From the NCBI GenBank assembly GCA_020161695.1, contig JAIUOO010000006.1:62001-126000 (forward strand): DNA of 64,000 nucleotides, in the 5' to 3' direction. This DNA comes from Pseudomonadota bacterium (GTDB lineage Bacteria; Pseudomonadota; Alphaproteobacteria; Rhizobiales; Phreatobacteraceae). The translations under genes were made by a program, and so were the position numbers. The number at the start of each line of letters is the position of its first letter. The first letter of the stretch is position 1. Under the pieces are notes generated by a model, which was not told where the DNA came from, made no database searches, and saw only the letters and a list, made by a program, of their open reading frames with translations. This document shows, piece after piece, positions 40,751 to 50,259 of the stretch.

Positions 40751-42963
40751 TGGATCAGATGTCCGAAGACGACCTGTCCGCCTTGGTGGACGGGTGGATT
40801 AGCCATTGCCAGGTGAACGAGGCGACCACCGCCGAGCGCCGGCAGGCCATCGACTACTACAATGGCAAGTGCCCCGACTTGCCCGCCGAGGAAAACCGCT
40901 CGTCCGTCGTCTCTCGCGACGTGCGCGATACCGTGGCTAAGGTGCTGCCGTCGCTCATGCGCGTGTTCATGGGCGGCGCGCGCATCGTGGACTATGAGCC
41001 GGTCGGCCCGGAAGACGAGGCGATGGCGGATCAGGCGTCCGATGTCATCTCGTGGAAATTCGAGAACGAATGGTCGGGCTATGACGTGTTGTGGAGCGCC
41101 CTTCAGGATGCGCTCCAGCACCGCAACGGCGTGATCAAGTGGTTCTACGAGCAGAAGATCGATGTCACCGCCAAGAGCGTGTCCGGTCTTTCGGAAATCG
41201 AATGGGTCGGCCTGATCGCCCAAGAGGGCGTGGAGGTTCTGGAGACCTCCACAGAGCCCGATCCTGCCGGCATGCCGGACGAGAGCGGCCTGATGGAGCC
41301 GCAGATGGTCTATTCCGGCCGCGTCCGCTGCAAGCGCATGCGGTCATCGCCGAAGATTATCTCCGTAGCACCCGAGGACTTCCTGATCGACCCCGACGCC
41401 CTGTCCGTGGGTGAGGCTCAGTTCGCAGGCGACCGCACGCGCCTGCGCCGCTCCGATCTCGTCGCGATGGGCTACCCGCGCGAGGTGGTGGACGAGCTTC
41501 AGACGTCGAGCGCCTTCCAGGCCGACGACGACAAGAGCGCGCGGCAGGACCGGACGTTCTTCTTCCAGCAGAACCAGACCAGCGACCCGTCGAACGAGCC
41601 GGTCGATTATTTCGAGTGCTTCGTGCGGGTCGATTTCGACAACGACGGCATCGCCGAGCTGCGCCGCGTCTGTCTCGCCGGGGGCAGCGAAGGCCGGAAG
41701 GTGCTGGTCAACGAGGATTGGGACGAAATCCCCTACGCCGACATCCGCACGGAGATCGTTGCGCATCGCCGCGAGGGCCGGTCGGTCTTTGATGACGTCG
41801 GCGACATTCAGCGCGTGAAGACGATGCTGTTCCGGCAGACGCTGGACAACCTATATGCGCAGAACATGCCGCAGCCGATTGTCGATGCGGATTCGGTCGA
41901 AGATCCCTCAGCGGTCACCAATCCTGAGTTCGGCAAGCCCATCGTCATCAAGCCCGGGGCCGATGCCAACCGGGCTGTGCAATATACCAAGACGCCGTTC
42001 GTGGCCGGCGAGTCCTTCGGCATGCTCGAATATCTCGACCGGGTGGTGACCGACCGCACCGGCGTTTCCGATGCCGCTTCGGGCCTCTCGCCGGATGCGC
42101 TTCAGAACCAGACGGCCGCGGCCACCCGCGTCTTCGAGAACTCGAATACCGCGCGCGTCGAGCTGATGGCGCGGACCATTTCCGAGAGCGGCCTGAAGCG
42201 CCTTTTCCGCGGCCTGCTGAAGCTGCTCGCCAAGCATCAGGACAAGGCCGGCACGATCCGCCTGCGCAATCAGTGGGTGCAGTTCGATCCGCGCATGTGG
42301 AACGTCGATATGGACGCGACGGTGAATACGGGCCTCGGCGCCGGCTCGCGCGAGCGCGACATGATGATGATCAACCAGATCGGCATCGCGCAGGAAAAGC
42401 TGATGGCCGCCTTCGGCAAGCCGGGCGTCAATCCCTTCGTCACCGCCGAGAACCTGTTCGCTGCCCTCAAGCGCGGGGTTGAGGCCGCAGGGCTTCGCCA
42501 CGTCGAGCAGTTCTTCACCGAGCCCTCGCCGGACCAGATCGCAGCGCTGAACAAGCCACAGCCGACGCCGGAGCAGATGAAGATCGAAGGCCAGATGCAG
42601 GTCGAGCGGCTCAAGATCGAATCGCAGGGCCAGATCGAGACGATGAAGGTCCAGGGCGCGCAGCAGCTTGAGGCGGTGCGCATGGAGGTCGCCCGCGACA
42701 AGGAGATGGCGCAGGCCGAGGCCGACCTGATGGTGAAGCAGAAGGAGATGGACCGCGACGCTGAGAACGCCGAGCGCGACGCCATCCTGCGCCAGCAGAA
42801 GGCCGATCTGGACGCCGCTCTCGAGCGCGAGCGCATCGCCTCCAACGAGCGGATCGCTCAGGCCAACAACGAGACGAAAATCCTCATCGAGCAGATGCGG
42901 ATCGCGTCGAAGCCTGTTGAGCCCGCCGAGCCCGCCCTTCTCGGCAACGAGGTGACGGCATGA
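40750..42963 (+). CDS. Portal protein (P22-like)
   Basis: 737 residues from ATG 40750, overlapping the terL stop. The N-terminal GWISHCQVNEATTAERRQAI and RDVRDTVAKVLPSLMRVFMG patterns, a central EFGKPIVIKPGADANRAVQY region and a C-terminal coiled coil (about 600-715, Gln/Glu/Arg rich) fit large podovirus portals with a C-terminal barrel. It forms the 12-fold DNA gate. The following small gene overlaps it by 4 bases. Confidence 0.88.
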   Translation: MDQMSEDDLSALVDGWISHCQVNEATTAERRQAIDYYNGKCPDLPAEENRSSVVSRDVRDTVAKVLPSLMRVFMGGARIVDYEPVGPEDEAMADQASDVISWKFENEWSGYDVLWSALQDALQHRNGVIKWFYEQKIDVTAKSVSGLSEIEWVGLIAQEGVEVLETSTEPDPAGMPDESGLMEPQMVYSGRVRCKRMRSSPKIISVAPEDFLIDPDALSVGEAQFAGDRTRLRRSDLVAMGYPREVVDELQTSSAFQADDDKSARQDRTFFFQQNQTSDPSNEPVDYFECFVRVDFDNDGIAELRRVCLAGGSEGRKVLVNEDWDEIPYADIRTEIVAHRREGRSVFDDVGDIQRVKTMLFRQTLDNLYAQNMPQPIVDADSVEDPSAVTNPEFGKPIVIKPGADANRAVQYTKTPFVAGESFGMLEYLDRVVTDRTGVSDAASGLSPDALQNQTAAATRVFENSNTARVELMARTISESGLKRLFRGLLKLLAKHQDKAGTIRLRNQWVQFDPRMWNVDMDATVNTGLGAGSRERDMMMINQIGIAQEKLMAAFGKPGVNPFVTAENLFAALKRGVEAAGLRHVEQFFTEPSPDQIAALNKPQPTPEQMKIEGQMQVERLKIESQGQIETMKVQGAQQLEAVRMEVARDKEMAQAEADLMVKQKEMDRDAENAERDAILRQQKADLDAALERERIASNERIAQANNETKILIEQMRIASKPVEPAEPALLGNEVTA

Positions 42964-43190
42964 CCACTTTCCGCAGGGAGGACGCCGAATTCCTCCGCGA
43001 CAATCCTCTCCTGAAGGCGACGCTCGCCAAGCTGGAGAAGGACCATTTCGAGCGCGCCCTGTCGGCCGCTCCTTCAGACCCCGACGCCGTGAGCGATGCG
43101 CTCCACATGGTCAGGGCAATCCGAGCTCTTGACGGGGAATTGCGGCGCATGTCCGCAGCACCTCCCCCGAAGAGGCAGCCCGTCGCCTGA
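42960..43190 (+). CDS. Small phage protein between portal and scaffold
   Basis: 76 residues, helical (REDAEFLRDNPLLKATLAKL, then LHMVRAIRALDGELRRMSA). Overlaps the portal stop by 4 bases. The position suggests a head-assembly accessory; no family recognised. Confidence 0.65.
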   Translation: MTTFRREDAEFLRDNPLLKATLAKLEKDHFERALSAAPSDPDAVSDALHMVRAIRALDGELRRMSAAPPPKRQPVA

Positions 43191-43219
43191 CGGGCGCACA
43201 CTAGAACCAGAGAACAGCG

Positions 43220-44221
43220 ATGAGCGACAACAACCTGGCCGATGCCGGGACTGCCGACGCGCAACCACTTGCCCAGGACCAGAGCGACGACGCCCTGATT
43301 GCCCGGTTCCTCGAAGACGAGACGGTCGATGACGACCAGACCGTTGCCAAGGACAGGCCGGCCGAGACGGACGACCAGCAGTCCCCCAAGTCGGATGAAG
43401 ACGAAGACGTGCTCTTTGCCGAAGAGGACGGCGCCACGAAGGACGGCGACAAGGACAAGGCCGGCGAGCCCGCGCTGGGGGTCACCCTCGGCGACGGGAC
43501 GAAGGCCACCCCCGCACAGATCCAGGAGTGGCGCGACGGTGCGCTTCGGCAGGCTGACTACAGCCGCAAGACCCAGGAACTCGCCGAGCATCGGCGGGGC
43601 CTTGAGGACGAGCGGACGCGGGTCAGGACGCACGAAACCCACGTTTCACAAGCTCTCGACCGGGCGCTGGCGGTTCTCTCCCGCTATCTCCCGCCGGAAC
43701 CCTCCCGCGAGCTCGCTTTCACCGATCCCATCGAGTTCACCCGCCAGAAGGCCATCTACGACGGCGCGATGGCGGATATCGGCTCGATCGTTTCGGAGAA
43801 ATCCGACCTTGAGGCCAAGACCAAGGCCGAAACGGAACGCGAGACGCAGGCGCAGCGGACAACCCGCCTCCAGGCTGAATGGGACGCCCTGACCGGGCAC
43901 CTCCCGCAGCTCAAGGACCCCGCGAAGAACGAGGCGCTTATCGGCCGCCTCGCATCGACGCTCGACAGCTACGGCTTCGACAAGGGGACGATCAGCCAGA
44001 TCGAGGATCATCGCATGTTCCTCGTGATCGCTGACGCGGCGCGATACCGCCAGATGCAGGCGCAGAAGAGCCAGCAGCCGGGCAAGACGCCCCCTGTTGG
44101 GTCGCCGCCGGCAAAGCGCCCGCAGGGTGGGACGAACTTCCGGGAGCAGGTGAAGCGAGCCCAACAGAGCGGCAGCGATCAGGCCCTGATGGACACGCTG
44201 GCCGCGCGCTTCAACGACTGA
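43220..44221 (+). CDS. Capsid scaffolding protein
   Basis: 333 residues. Acidic, disordered N-terminus (about 1-85), helical coiled-coil middle and a basic C-terminal end (FREQVKRAQQSGSDQALMD, then LAARFND). This charge layout and the place between portal and major capsid gene are those of a scaffolding protein. It is probably not part of the mature virion. Confidence 0.8.
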   Translation: MSDNNLADAGTADAQPLAQDQSDDALIARFLEDETVDDDQTVAKDRPAETDDQQSPKSDEDEDVLFAEEDGATKDGDKDKAGEPALGVTLGDGTKATPAQIQEWRDGALRQADYSRKTQELAEHRRGLEDERTRVRTHETHVSQALDRALAVLSRYLPPEPSRELAFTDPIEFTRQKAIYDGAMADIGSIVSEKSDLEAKTKAETERETQAQRTTRLQAEWDALTGHLPQLKDPAKNEALIGRLASTLDSYGFDKGTISQIEDHRMFLVIADAARYRQMQAQKSQQPGKTPPVGSPPAKRPQGGTNFREQVKRAQQSGSDQALMDTLAARFND

Positions 44222-44233
44222 AGGAACACCGCC

Positions 44234-45232
44234 ATGACCCAGGTTGCCGGCACGACCGACACCTACGATCTCGTTGGCCGTCGCGAGGACTTTCGCGACG
44301 CCATCTACATGATCACGCCGGAGCAGACGCCGCTCCTGTCGATGATCGGCAAGTCCGAAGCCAAGAACACTCGTCACGAGTGGCAGACGGACACGCTCGC
44401 CGCCCCGAACCAGGCCAACGCCCAGCTCGAAGGCGACGACTATGGCTATGCCGACGTGGCCCAGCCCGTCCGCGTCTCCAATCTCACGCAGATCAGCTAC
44501 AAGACCTTCATGGTCTCCGGCACTGCCGAGGAGGTGAAGAAGGCGGGCCGACCGGGCAACTCGGAAATCGGCCGCGCTAACCTCAAATACGGCAAGGAGG
44601 TGATGCGCGACATCGAGGCCGCGGTGCTCGCCCGCAATCAGGCCTCCGTGCTCGGCGCCGCCGCGACCGCTCGTCAGTCCGGCTCGCTGTCGTCCTGGCT
44701 CACGTCGAACGTGTCCCGCGGTGCGACCGGAGCGAATGGCGGCTTCAACTCCGGCACCGGCCTGACCGTCGCGGCCACTGACGGCACCCTCCGCACCTTC
44801 GCGGAGACGCAGGTTCAGGACGTGATGCAGGCAGCCTACACGGCCGGCGGCAAGCCGAACGTGCTGATGATGGCGCCGACCCGCAAGCGCCAGTTCTCGG
44901 CGTTCACGGGCAACCTCGGCACGAACGCCACCATGCCGGTTGACGGCAAGGTGACGGGTGCCCGCTCCATCGTGGCCGGCGCGGACTTCTACAAGTCCGA
45001 TTTCGGCACGCTGAAGGTCGTCCCGAATTACATCATGGCCGCCGCCGCCGTGCCGCGTGTCCGCGACGTGTTCGCGCTCGACCCGTCGATGCTGGAGATC
45101 GCCTATCTGCGTCCCTTCCAGCGCCAGAAGCTGGCGAAGACGGGCGACGCCGAGAAGCGTGCGGTCATCGCCGAATGGACGCTCATCGTTCGCAACGAGG
45201 CCGGCAACGGCGTCGTTGCCGACGTGCAGTAA
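44234..45232 (+). CDS. Major capsid protein, SU10/DUF5309 type
   Basis: 332 residues with AAGGA upstream. The N-terminal AIYMITPEQTPLLSMIGKSE and NTRHEWQTDTLAAPN, then LKYGKEVMRDIEAAVLARNQ and the late VIAEWTLIVRNEAGNGVV, match the SU10-like (DUF5309) capsid family with an HK97 fold. It forms the icosahedral shell. A hairpin terminator follows directly. Confidence 0.9.
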   Translation: MTQVAGTTDTYDLVGRREDFRDAIYMITPEQTPLLSMIGKSEAKNTRHEWQTDTLAAPNQANAQLEGDDYGYADVAQPVRVSNLTQISYKTFMVSGTAEEVKKAGRPGNSEIGRANLKYGKEVMRDIEAAVLARNQASVLGAAATARQSGSLSSWLTSNVSRGATGANGGFNSGTGLTVAATDGTLRTFAETQVQDVMQAAYTAGGKPNVLMMAPTRKRQFSAFTGNLGTNATMPVDGKVTGARSIVAGADFYKSDFGTLKVVPNYIMAAAAVPRVRDVFALDPSMLEIAYLRPFQRQKLAKTGDAEKRAVIAEWTLIVRNEAGNGVVADVQ

Positions 45233-45242
45233 TGACCAAACG

Positions 45243-45273
45243 GGGGCGCGGGAAACTGCGCCCCTTCCTCTTT
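45243..45273 (+). terminator. Hairpin after the major capsid gene
   Basis: GGGGCGC (45243-45249) pairs with GCGCCCC (45258-45264) across an 8-nt loop, followed by TTCCTCTTT. It probably reduces read-through so that capsid message exceeds that of the connector genes. Confidence 0.6.
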
Positions 45274-45286
45274 CCGGAGAAAGCCC

Positions 45287-45544
45287 TTGTCCGAAGATCC
45301 TGACCTTCCCGACGATGTCCGCGCGGCCATGGAGGCGGCGGAGCCCGAGAACGCCCCGAAGCGCCGCGGGCGCCCGCCGAAGCCTGTCGAAGCGCCTGCC
45401 GGCATGGTGAATGTCGAGATCGTCCGCGACTGGTGGGACGAGGAAGAGGTTCGGCACCGCGCCGGCACCGTCATCCCTCTGCCGCCGAAGCAGGCTCTCG
45501 GCCTCGTGAGCCGCGGCATCGCCAAGGAACCGGGCGCCGAGTGA
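45287..45544 (+). CDS. Small head-to-tail region protein
   Basis: 85 residues from TTG 45287, preceded by GGAG. It has KRRGRPPKP (AT-hook-like) and a C-terminal VIPLPPKQALGLVSRGIA segment that recurs in short connector-region proteins. Its stop overlaps the next start by one base. Probably a small head-associated protein. Confidence 0.6.
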   Translation: MSEDPDLPDDVRAAMEAAEPENAPKRRGRPPKPVEAPAGMVNVEIVRDWWDEEEVRHRAGTVIPLPPKQALGLVSRGIAKEPGAE

Positions 45545-45930
45545 TGTCGGACCTCCCGGACATCGAAAACCTGAAGGTCGAGGTTGACCCCGGCCTTCCC
45601 GTCGATCTGCCGACAGAGCCATGGTCGGAGTACGACGCCGCCAATGGCGTCATGAACCATTTCTTCCCGCTCGGCGATGGTCGCCTGCTCAAGAAGACCG
45701 AGTTCCTGATGACGCAGGAGCTGATCGACCAGAACCACGCCGAGGCGATGGCCTCGCAGAATACCCGCTGGCGCGATGGGTACACGAAAATCGCCTCCGT
45801 CCCGATGAACCTCCTGTTCAACGAGGATGGCCTGTCGAAGGCGCTGAAGGCCGGTGACGACGCCTACCTGAACCGCTGGCTCAACGACGCCGACAATCGC
45901 GCCTGGCGCACTCGAGGAGGCGTTCTCTGA
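45544..45930 (+). CDS. Phage structural-region protein, unknown
   Basis: 128 residues from ATG 45544, overlapping the previous stop. It has a helical C-terminal half with DGLSKALKAGDDAYLNRWLN. Conserved in position between capsid and adaptor genes in related podophages. Role inferred as head or connector assembly. Confidence 0.6.
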   Translation: MSDLPDIENLKVEVDPGLPVDLPTEPWSEYDAANGVMNHFFPLGDGRLLKKTEFLMTQELIDQNHAEAMASQNTRWRDGYTKIASVPMNLLFNEDGLSKALKAGDDAYLNRWLNDADNRAWRTRGGVL

Positions 45931-46538
45931 TGGCCGCCATCGCCGACTATTCCGAACTCGTCCTCGCGGTCGGCGAGCACCTGAACAACAGCGCGCTCGT
46001 GGATTCCATGCCCCGTTTCATCGGCATGGCCGAAGCGAAGCTGAACCGCGCGTTGCGGCTTGCGGACCAGGAAACGACGGTCACGCTCGCTGGCGACGCC
46101 GATGGTGCAATTCCGCTGCCGGACGACTTCCTAGAGGTCAAGAGCGCGGCGACGACCGGCGCACCGCCGATCATCCTCCGTGCAATGGGCGCCGACAACG
46201 CTGCTCGCCAGTATCAAGGCGGCGATCCCGTTGGCTATCTCATCCAGCGCGGCAACATGCTCGTACGCCCGCCTTCGCAGCGGGGCGTGGCGCTGACCTA
46301 TTACGCGGCCATCCCTCCGCTGGAGACGGCGACGGACCAGACGAACTGGCTGCTCGCCAAGCACCCCGACCTCTACCTCTATGCCGTCGCCTACGAGGCT
46401 TGCGTGTACCTGTCCGATGCGGCGCGCGCGGCGATGGTCGGCGAGTTGGTGGGCGGCGCTATCCGCTCCGCACAGCGTGCCGACCAGATGGCCCGCTTCT
46501 CACAGTCGCGCATGCGCTTCGCGAGGCCCATGCCATGA
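45930..46538 (+). CDS. Head-tail adaptor protein (SU10-type)
   Basis: 202 residues. MPRFIGMAEAKLNRALRLAD and the end SAQRADQMARFSQSRMRFA are typical of the SU10-like adaptor family that sits under the portal. It overlaps the next gene by 4 bases. Confidence 0.75.
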   Translation: MAAIADYSELVLAVGEHLNNSALVDSMPRFIGMAEAKLNRALRLADQETTVTLAGDADGAIPLPDDFLEVKSAATTGAPPIILRAMGADNAARQYQGGDPVGYLIQRGNMLVRPPSQRGVALTYYAAIPPLETATDQTNWLLAKHPDLYLYAVAYEACVYLSDAARAAMVGELVGGAIRSAQRADQMARFSQSRMRFARPMP

Positions 46539-47191
46539 GCCTTCTGACGATCTGCCAGAACGCGGCGATCCAGCTTAGCCAGCCGGCGGTGACCACCGTC
46601 TTCGGGTCGAGCGCCCGCTTCCATCAGGAGCTTGTCATCCTGACGACGGAAGCCGGCAAGGAACTGCTGCGTCGTCACGATTGGGGCCGGCTCGTGAAGA
46701 CGCAGAACTATGCGACGACGCCCGGTCAGCTTCCCGGCGATTTCGAGCGCCTGACGCTGGGCTCGCCGGTCAGGATTGGTATGACGCCCGTGCGTGGCGC
46801 GCTGTCCGACGCCGAGATGAACCTGAAGCGGGCGGCTGCATCTACCTCGCCGCCGCGCTTCCTCTTGCGCAAGCCCAATATCGAAATCGCGCCGGTTCCG
46901 AGCGCGCCTGTCACGCTCGAATATGTCTCCACGAACTGGATCGAGAGCGCGGATGCGACGCCAATCCAGAAGGACGCCTTCGGTGCGAACACCGACAACT
47001 GTCTGATCCCCGAGGACATCATCACGCAGGCCGTGATCTGGCGCTGGCGTCGCCTGAAGGGGCACGAGTATCAGGACGAGCTGGATCAGTATGAGCAGGC
47101 TGTCGAGTATCGCGTGAGGGCAGATCGCGCGATGCGCCTTCCCGCCGAGCAGCCGACTTCGACCGCCAAGCCGGCGAAGGTGTCGGCCTGA
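46535..47191 (+). CDS. Tail connector / head-closure protein
   Basis: 218 residues from ATG 46535. It begins MSLLTICQNAAIQLSQP and has VTLEYVSTNWIESADATP and EDIITQAVIWRWRRLKG, a pattern of gp-connector proteins that follow the adaptor in podoviruses. It overlaps the next gene by one base. Confidence 0.7.
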   Translation: MSLLTICQNAAIQLSQPAVTTVFGSSARFHQELVILTTEAGKELLRRHDWGRLVKTQNYATTPGQLPGDFERLTLGSPVRIGMTPVRGALSDAEMNLKRAAASTSPPRFLLRKPNIEIAPVPSAPVTLEYVSTNWIESADATPIQKDAFGANTDNCLIPEDIITQAVIWRWRRLKGHEYQDELDQYEQAVEYRVRADRAMRLPAEQPTSTAKPAKVSA

Positions 47192-48852
47192 TGCTCGCGC
47201 CAGCGCGGGAGCGCGACAGGACAGTCAGCAAGCGCGGAATGCGGTCGCAGACGCAGCCCTTGCCCGTGCCGTGGAAGGGCTGGAACACCGAACAGCCGCT
47301 GACCGCGATGGAGCCGGAGTTCGCGCCGGTTCTGCGCAACTGGTGGCCAGAGCCGGACGGCATCCGCCCGCGCGGGGGATATGTCGAGCAGGCGTCGGGT
47401 CTCGGCGGTCCTGTGGCGTCTCTGATGTCCTACGTCTCGGGCCTCACCAAGAGGCTGTTCGCCGCGTCTGGTGCCAATATCTTCGACGTGACGGCGCCCG
47501 GCCCCGTGGGCGCTGCGGCGTGGTCCACGGCGACCGCCGATCGCTGGCAGTCGCTCAACGTCGCGACCTCGGGCGGGCAATTCCTGATGGCCGTCAACGG
47601 GGCGGACCACCCGATCAATTTCAACGGCATTGCATGGTCCGCTTCGCCTGCCATCACGGGCGTTGCCGGTGGCGCGAACAGCATCGTGAATTTGTTCCTG
47701 TCGCAGAAGCGCGTCTTCCTGATCAAGAAGGACAGCGCGGATATCTACTACCTCTCGCCCGCCTCCATCGGCGGCGCGGCATCGCTTCTTCCGCTCGGCC
47801 AGGAATTGAAGAAGGGCGGCGCGATCATCGCGGGCGGAACGTGGTCGTCGGACTCGGGCGCCGGCATGGACGACCGCACGGTTTTCATCTCGTCCGAGGG
47901 TGAGGTTCTGATTTTCGGCGGCACCGATCCGTCGAGCACGACCACATGGGCGCTCGAAGGTCGCTACGAGATCGGCCGGCCTCTCGGCTATCGCTGCGCG
48001 GTCAATTTCGGCGGCGATCTGGCGATCCTGACGCAAGACGGATTGATGTCGCTTGCGGCTGTCCGCCAGCTAGACCGAACGGCCGCCCAGCAGGGCGCGC
48101 TGACCCGCAATATCCGGCAGGCATTCGCCTCCGCCGTCCGCAGCGATGTCGATACCTTCGGCTGGCAGACCATCGGCTTCAGCCGTGGCCAGATGGTCAT
48201 CGTCAACGTGCCGAACCTGGCTTCCGGCGAGACCCGTCAGTTCGTCATGAACACGCTCAGCAGCGCGTGGGCCGAATATACCGAGTGGGAGGCTTTGTGC
48301 TGGGTCGAGCATGACAACCGCGTCTATTTCGGCACCGCGGAGGGCGTGGTCAACGAGGCCGAACGCGGCTCCATCGACGGTATCAGCCTGATCCAGTGCT
48401 TCGCGGTCGGCGCGTTCAACAGCCTCGCCCAGCCGGACGCCTACAAGACCGCGCTGGAGCTGAAGATTTTCTACGAAGGCGGTGCTGGCGCGCGGATCTA
48501 CACCGCAATCGGCGTCGATTATGACCTTGATCCCGTGTTCGAGGAATATAACGCGCAGTTCCTGACCGGGTACTATTTCACTTGGGACTTGTCGGCCTGG
48601 GACGCGAGCTTCTGGGTCGGCGGCGAGACCACGGGCAGCAGTCAGGTTCTCGTCTGGAACGTCGGCAACTGGAATGAAACGTTCTGGGCCGGCGGCGAGC
48701 GGCGGAACACCGTTGCACAGTCTGTCTTCGGCTCCGGTTATGCCTTGGCCGTGGGCTTCCGCACCGTCGTCGCCGATGGTTCGCCGGCCCGCGAACCCGG
48801 CCTGAAGCTTCAGCGCTTCGACCTCACCTACGAAGTCGGCAGCGCCCTGTGA
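47191..48852 (+). CDS. Tail hub / DNA-stabilisation-type beta protein
   Basis: 553 residues (ATG 47191; ATG 47239 is an alternative that removes a basic leader). Beta-rich throughout with repeated W/G strands (TKRLFAASGANIFDVTAPGP, RVYFGTAEGVVNEA, AWDASFWVGGETTGS), which suggests a propeller-like fold as in P22 gp10. It probably plugs the portal channel or forms the short tail hub. Similarity to gp10 is by fold pattern only. Confidence 0.65.
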   Translation: MLAPARERDRTVSKRGMRSQTQPLPVPWKGWNTEQPLTAMEPEFAPVLRNWWPEPDGIRPRGGYVEQASGLGGPVASLMSYVSGLTKRLFAASGANIFDVTAPGPVGAAAWSTATADRWQSLNVATSGGQFLMAVNGADHPINFNGIAWSASPAITGVAGGANSIVNLFLSQKRVFLIKKDSADIYYLSPASIGGAASLLPLGQELKKGGAIIAGGTWSSDSGAGMDDRTVFISSEGEVLIFGGTDPSSTTTWALEGRYEIGRPLGYRCAVNFGGDLAILTQDGLMSLAAVRQLDRTAAQQGALTRNIRQAFASAVRSDVDTFGWQTIGFSRGQMVIVNVPNLASGETRQFVMNTLSSAWAEYTEWEALCWVEHDNRVYFGTAEGVVNEAERGSIDGISLIQCFAVGAFNSLAQPDAYKTALELKIFYEGGAGARIYTAIGVDYDLDPVFEEYNAQFLTGYYFTWDLSAWDASFWVGGETTGSSQVLVWNVGNWNETFWAGGERRNTVAQSVFGSGYALAVGFRTVVADGSPAREPGLKLQRFDLTYEVGSAL

Positions 48853-49244
48853 CGTGGACTATCGAGACCGGGGAGCGCGCCACGGAATGGTGCGCTGATC
48901 AGCTCGGCATCGGCATCTACGGCCCGCATCAGTCCTTCGCCATCGCCGAGCATGGCGAGGTGGTCGGCGCCTGCGTCTTTCACGACTGGAACCGGCACGA
49001 CATCAGCGTTGCTGTTGCGAACACTCGTCGCGCGTGGCCGCGCCCGTTTCTCCGTCGCCTCGGCCAGTACGCCTTCGATGAATTGCGATGCTGCCGGGTT
49101 TCGGCGGTCACCCGCGCGGACAATGCGCGGGCCATCGCCGTCCTGAACAAATGCGCGGTGCTCGAGGGCGTCAAGCGACGCGGCTTCGGCGCTTGCGATG
49201 CTCTCATATTCGGAATTCTCAAGGAGGACTGGCGCTATGCCTAG
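48849..49244 (+). CDS. GNAT-type acetyltransferase
   Basis: 131 residues from GTG 48849, overlapping the upstream stop. The centre has GEVVGACVFHDW and the C-terminal RADNARAIAVLNKCAVLEGV followed by KRRG matches motif B of GNAT enzymes. A donor of acetyl groups from acetyl-CoA is expected; the target is unknown. GNAT genes in this place recur in podophages. It overlaps the next gene by 8 bases. Confidence 0.7.
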   Translation: MTWTIETGERATEWCADQLGIGIYGPHQSFAIAEHGEVVGACVFHDWNRHDISVAVANTRRAWPRPFLRRLGQYAFDELRCCRVSAVTRADNARAIAVLNKCAVLEGVKRRGFGACDALIFGILKEDWRYA

Positions 49245-50259
49245 CGGAAGCTCCCCGCCGCCCGCGCCCGATCCGAAGGTGACGGCGGAGGCTCAGACCA
49301 AATCGAACCGTGAAACCGCCCTCGCCAATTTCGGCCTCGGCGCGATCAACCAGACCGACGCGTCCGGCAACACGCTGACCTATAACCGGATTGGCACGTG
49401 GGATGACGGCACGCCGCGCTTCGAGGCAATCCAGAAATATTCCGCGGCCAATCAGGGCCTGGCCGACACGAACCAACGCACGCAGCAGAACATCGCGAAC
49501 ATCGGCCAGGAGCAGTCCGGCCGCATCCGCGAACTGCTCGGCCAGCCGCTGACGCTCGGCGACAATGCCCGCGAAGCGAAGCTCTTCGAGATGCAGACCC
49601 AAAGGCTCAACCCGGTGCTGGCGCAGCAGGAAGAAGCCCTTCGCACGCGCCTCGCCAATCAGGGCGTCGCGCCGGGTTCAGCGGCTTTCGAGGCGGAGAT
49701 GCGTCGCTTCGGAGAGGGCCGGAACGACGCCTACACGCAGCTAGCCTTGCAGGGCCGGAACCAAATCAACACCGAATTGATGGCGGAGCGGAGCGCACCG
49801 ATCAACGAAATCTCGGCGCTGATGTCCGGTTCGCAGGTGACGCCGTATCAGGGCGCAGCCACGCCGAAGGTGCAGCAGGCGAACACCGATGTTGCCGGCA
49901 TCACCAATGCCGCGCACGCCGCGAACATGCAGGCCTGGCAGGCGGAGCAGCAGCAGTCGCGCGGCCTGATGGGTGGCCTGTTCTCCCTCGGCGGAACGCT
50001 CGGCTCCGCCCTCCTGATGTCCGACGAACGCGTGAAGGAAGACAAGGAGAAGGTCGGCGAACTCGACAACGGGCTGCCGATCTATGCCTTCCGGTACAAA
50101 AAGCCTGAGAACGACAACGGTTCGCCGGCCCCCATGCAGATCGGCCTGATGGCTCAGGACGTACAAAAGGTGAAGCCGGAGGCGGTTCACCGCGGCGCAG
50201 GCGGGCTGCTCGCCGTCGATTACGGCAAGGCCGTCAAGGGGAGGCGTCGTCATGGCTGA
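49237..50259 (+). CDS. Virion protein with C-terminal S74-type chaperone domain
   Basis: 340 residues from ATG 49237 with AAGGAGG upstream. The N-terminal 245 residues are helical, Gln-rich and disordered. The end (about 262-335) has SDERVKEDKEKV, PIYAFRYKKP and QIGLMAQDVQKVKPEAV then VDYGKAV, the pattern of the peptidase S74 intramolecular chaperone. Ser262 and Lys267 match the Ser-x4-Lys spacing of its autocleavage dyad. Unlike most S74 proteins it is not an obvious fibre; it sits before the ejection proteins. Confidence 0.75.
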   Translation: MPSGSSPPPAPDPKVTAEAQTKSNRETALANFGLGAINQTDASGNTLTYNRIGTWDDGTPRFEAIQKYSAANQGLADTNQRTQQNIANIGQEQSGRIRELLGQPLTLGDNAREAKLFEMQTQRLNPVLAQQEEALRTRLANQGVAPGSAAFEAEMRRFGEGRNDAYTQLALQGRNQINTELMAERSAPINEISALMSGSQVTPYQGAATPKVQQANTDVAGITNAAHAANMQAWQAEQQQSRGLMGGLFSLGGTLGSALLMSDERVKEDKEKVGELDNGLPIYAFRYKKPENDNGSPAPMQIGLMAQDVQKVKPEAVHRGAGGLLAVDYGKAVKGRRRHG

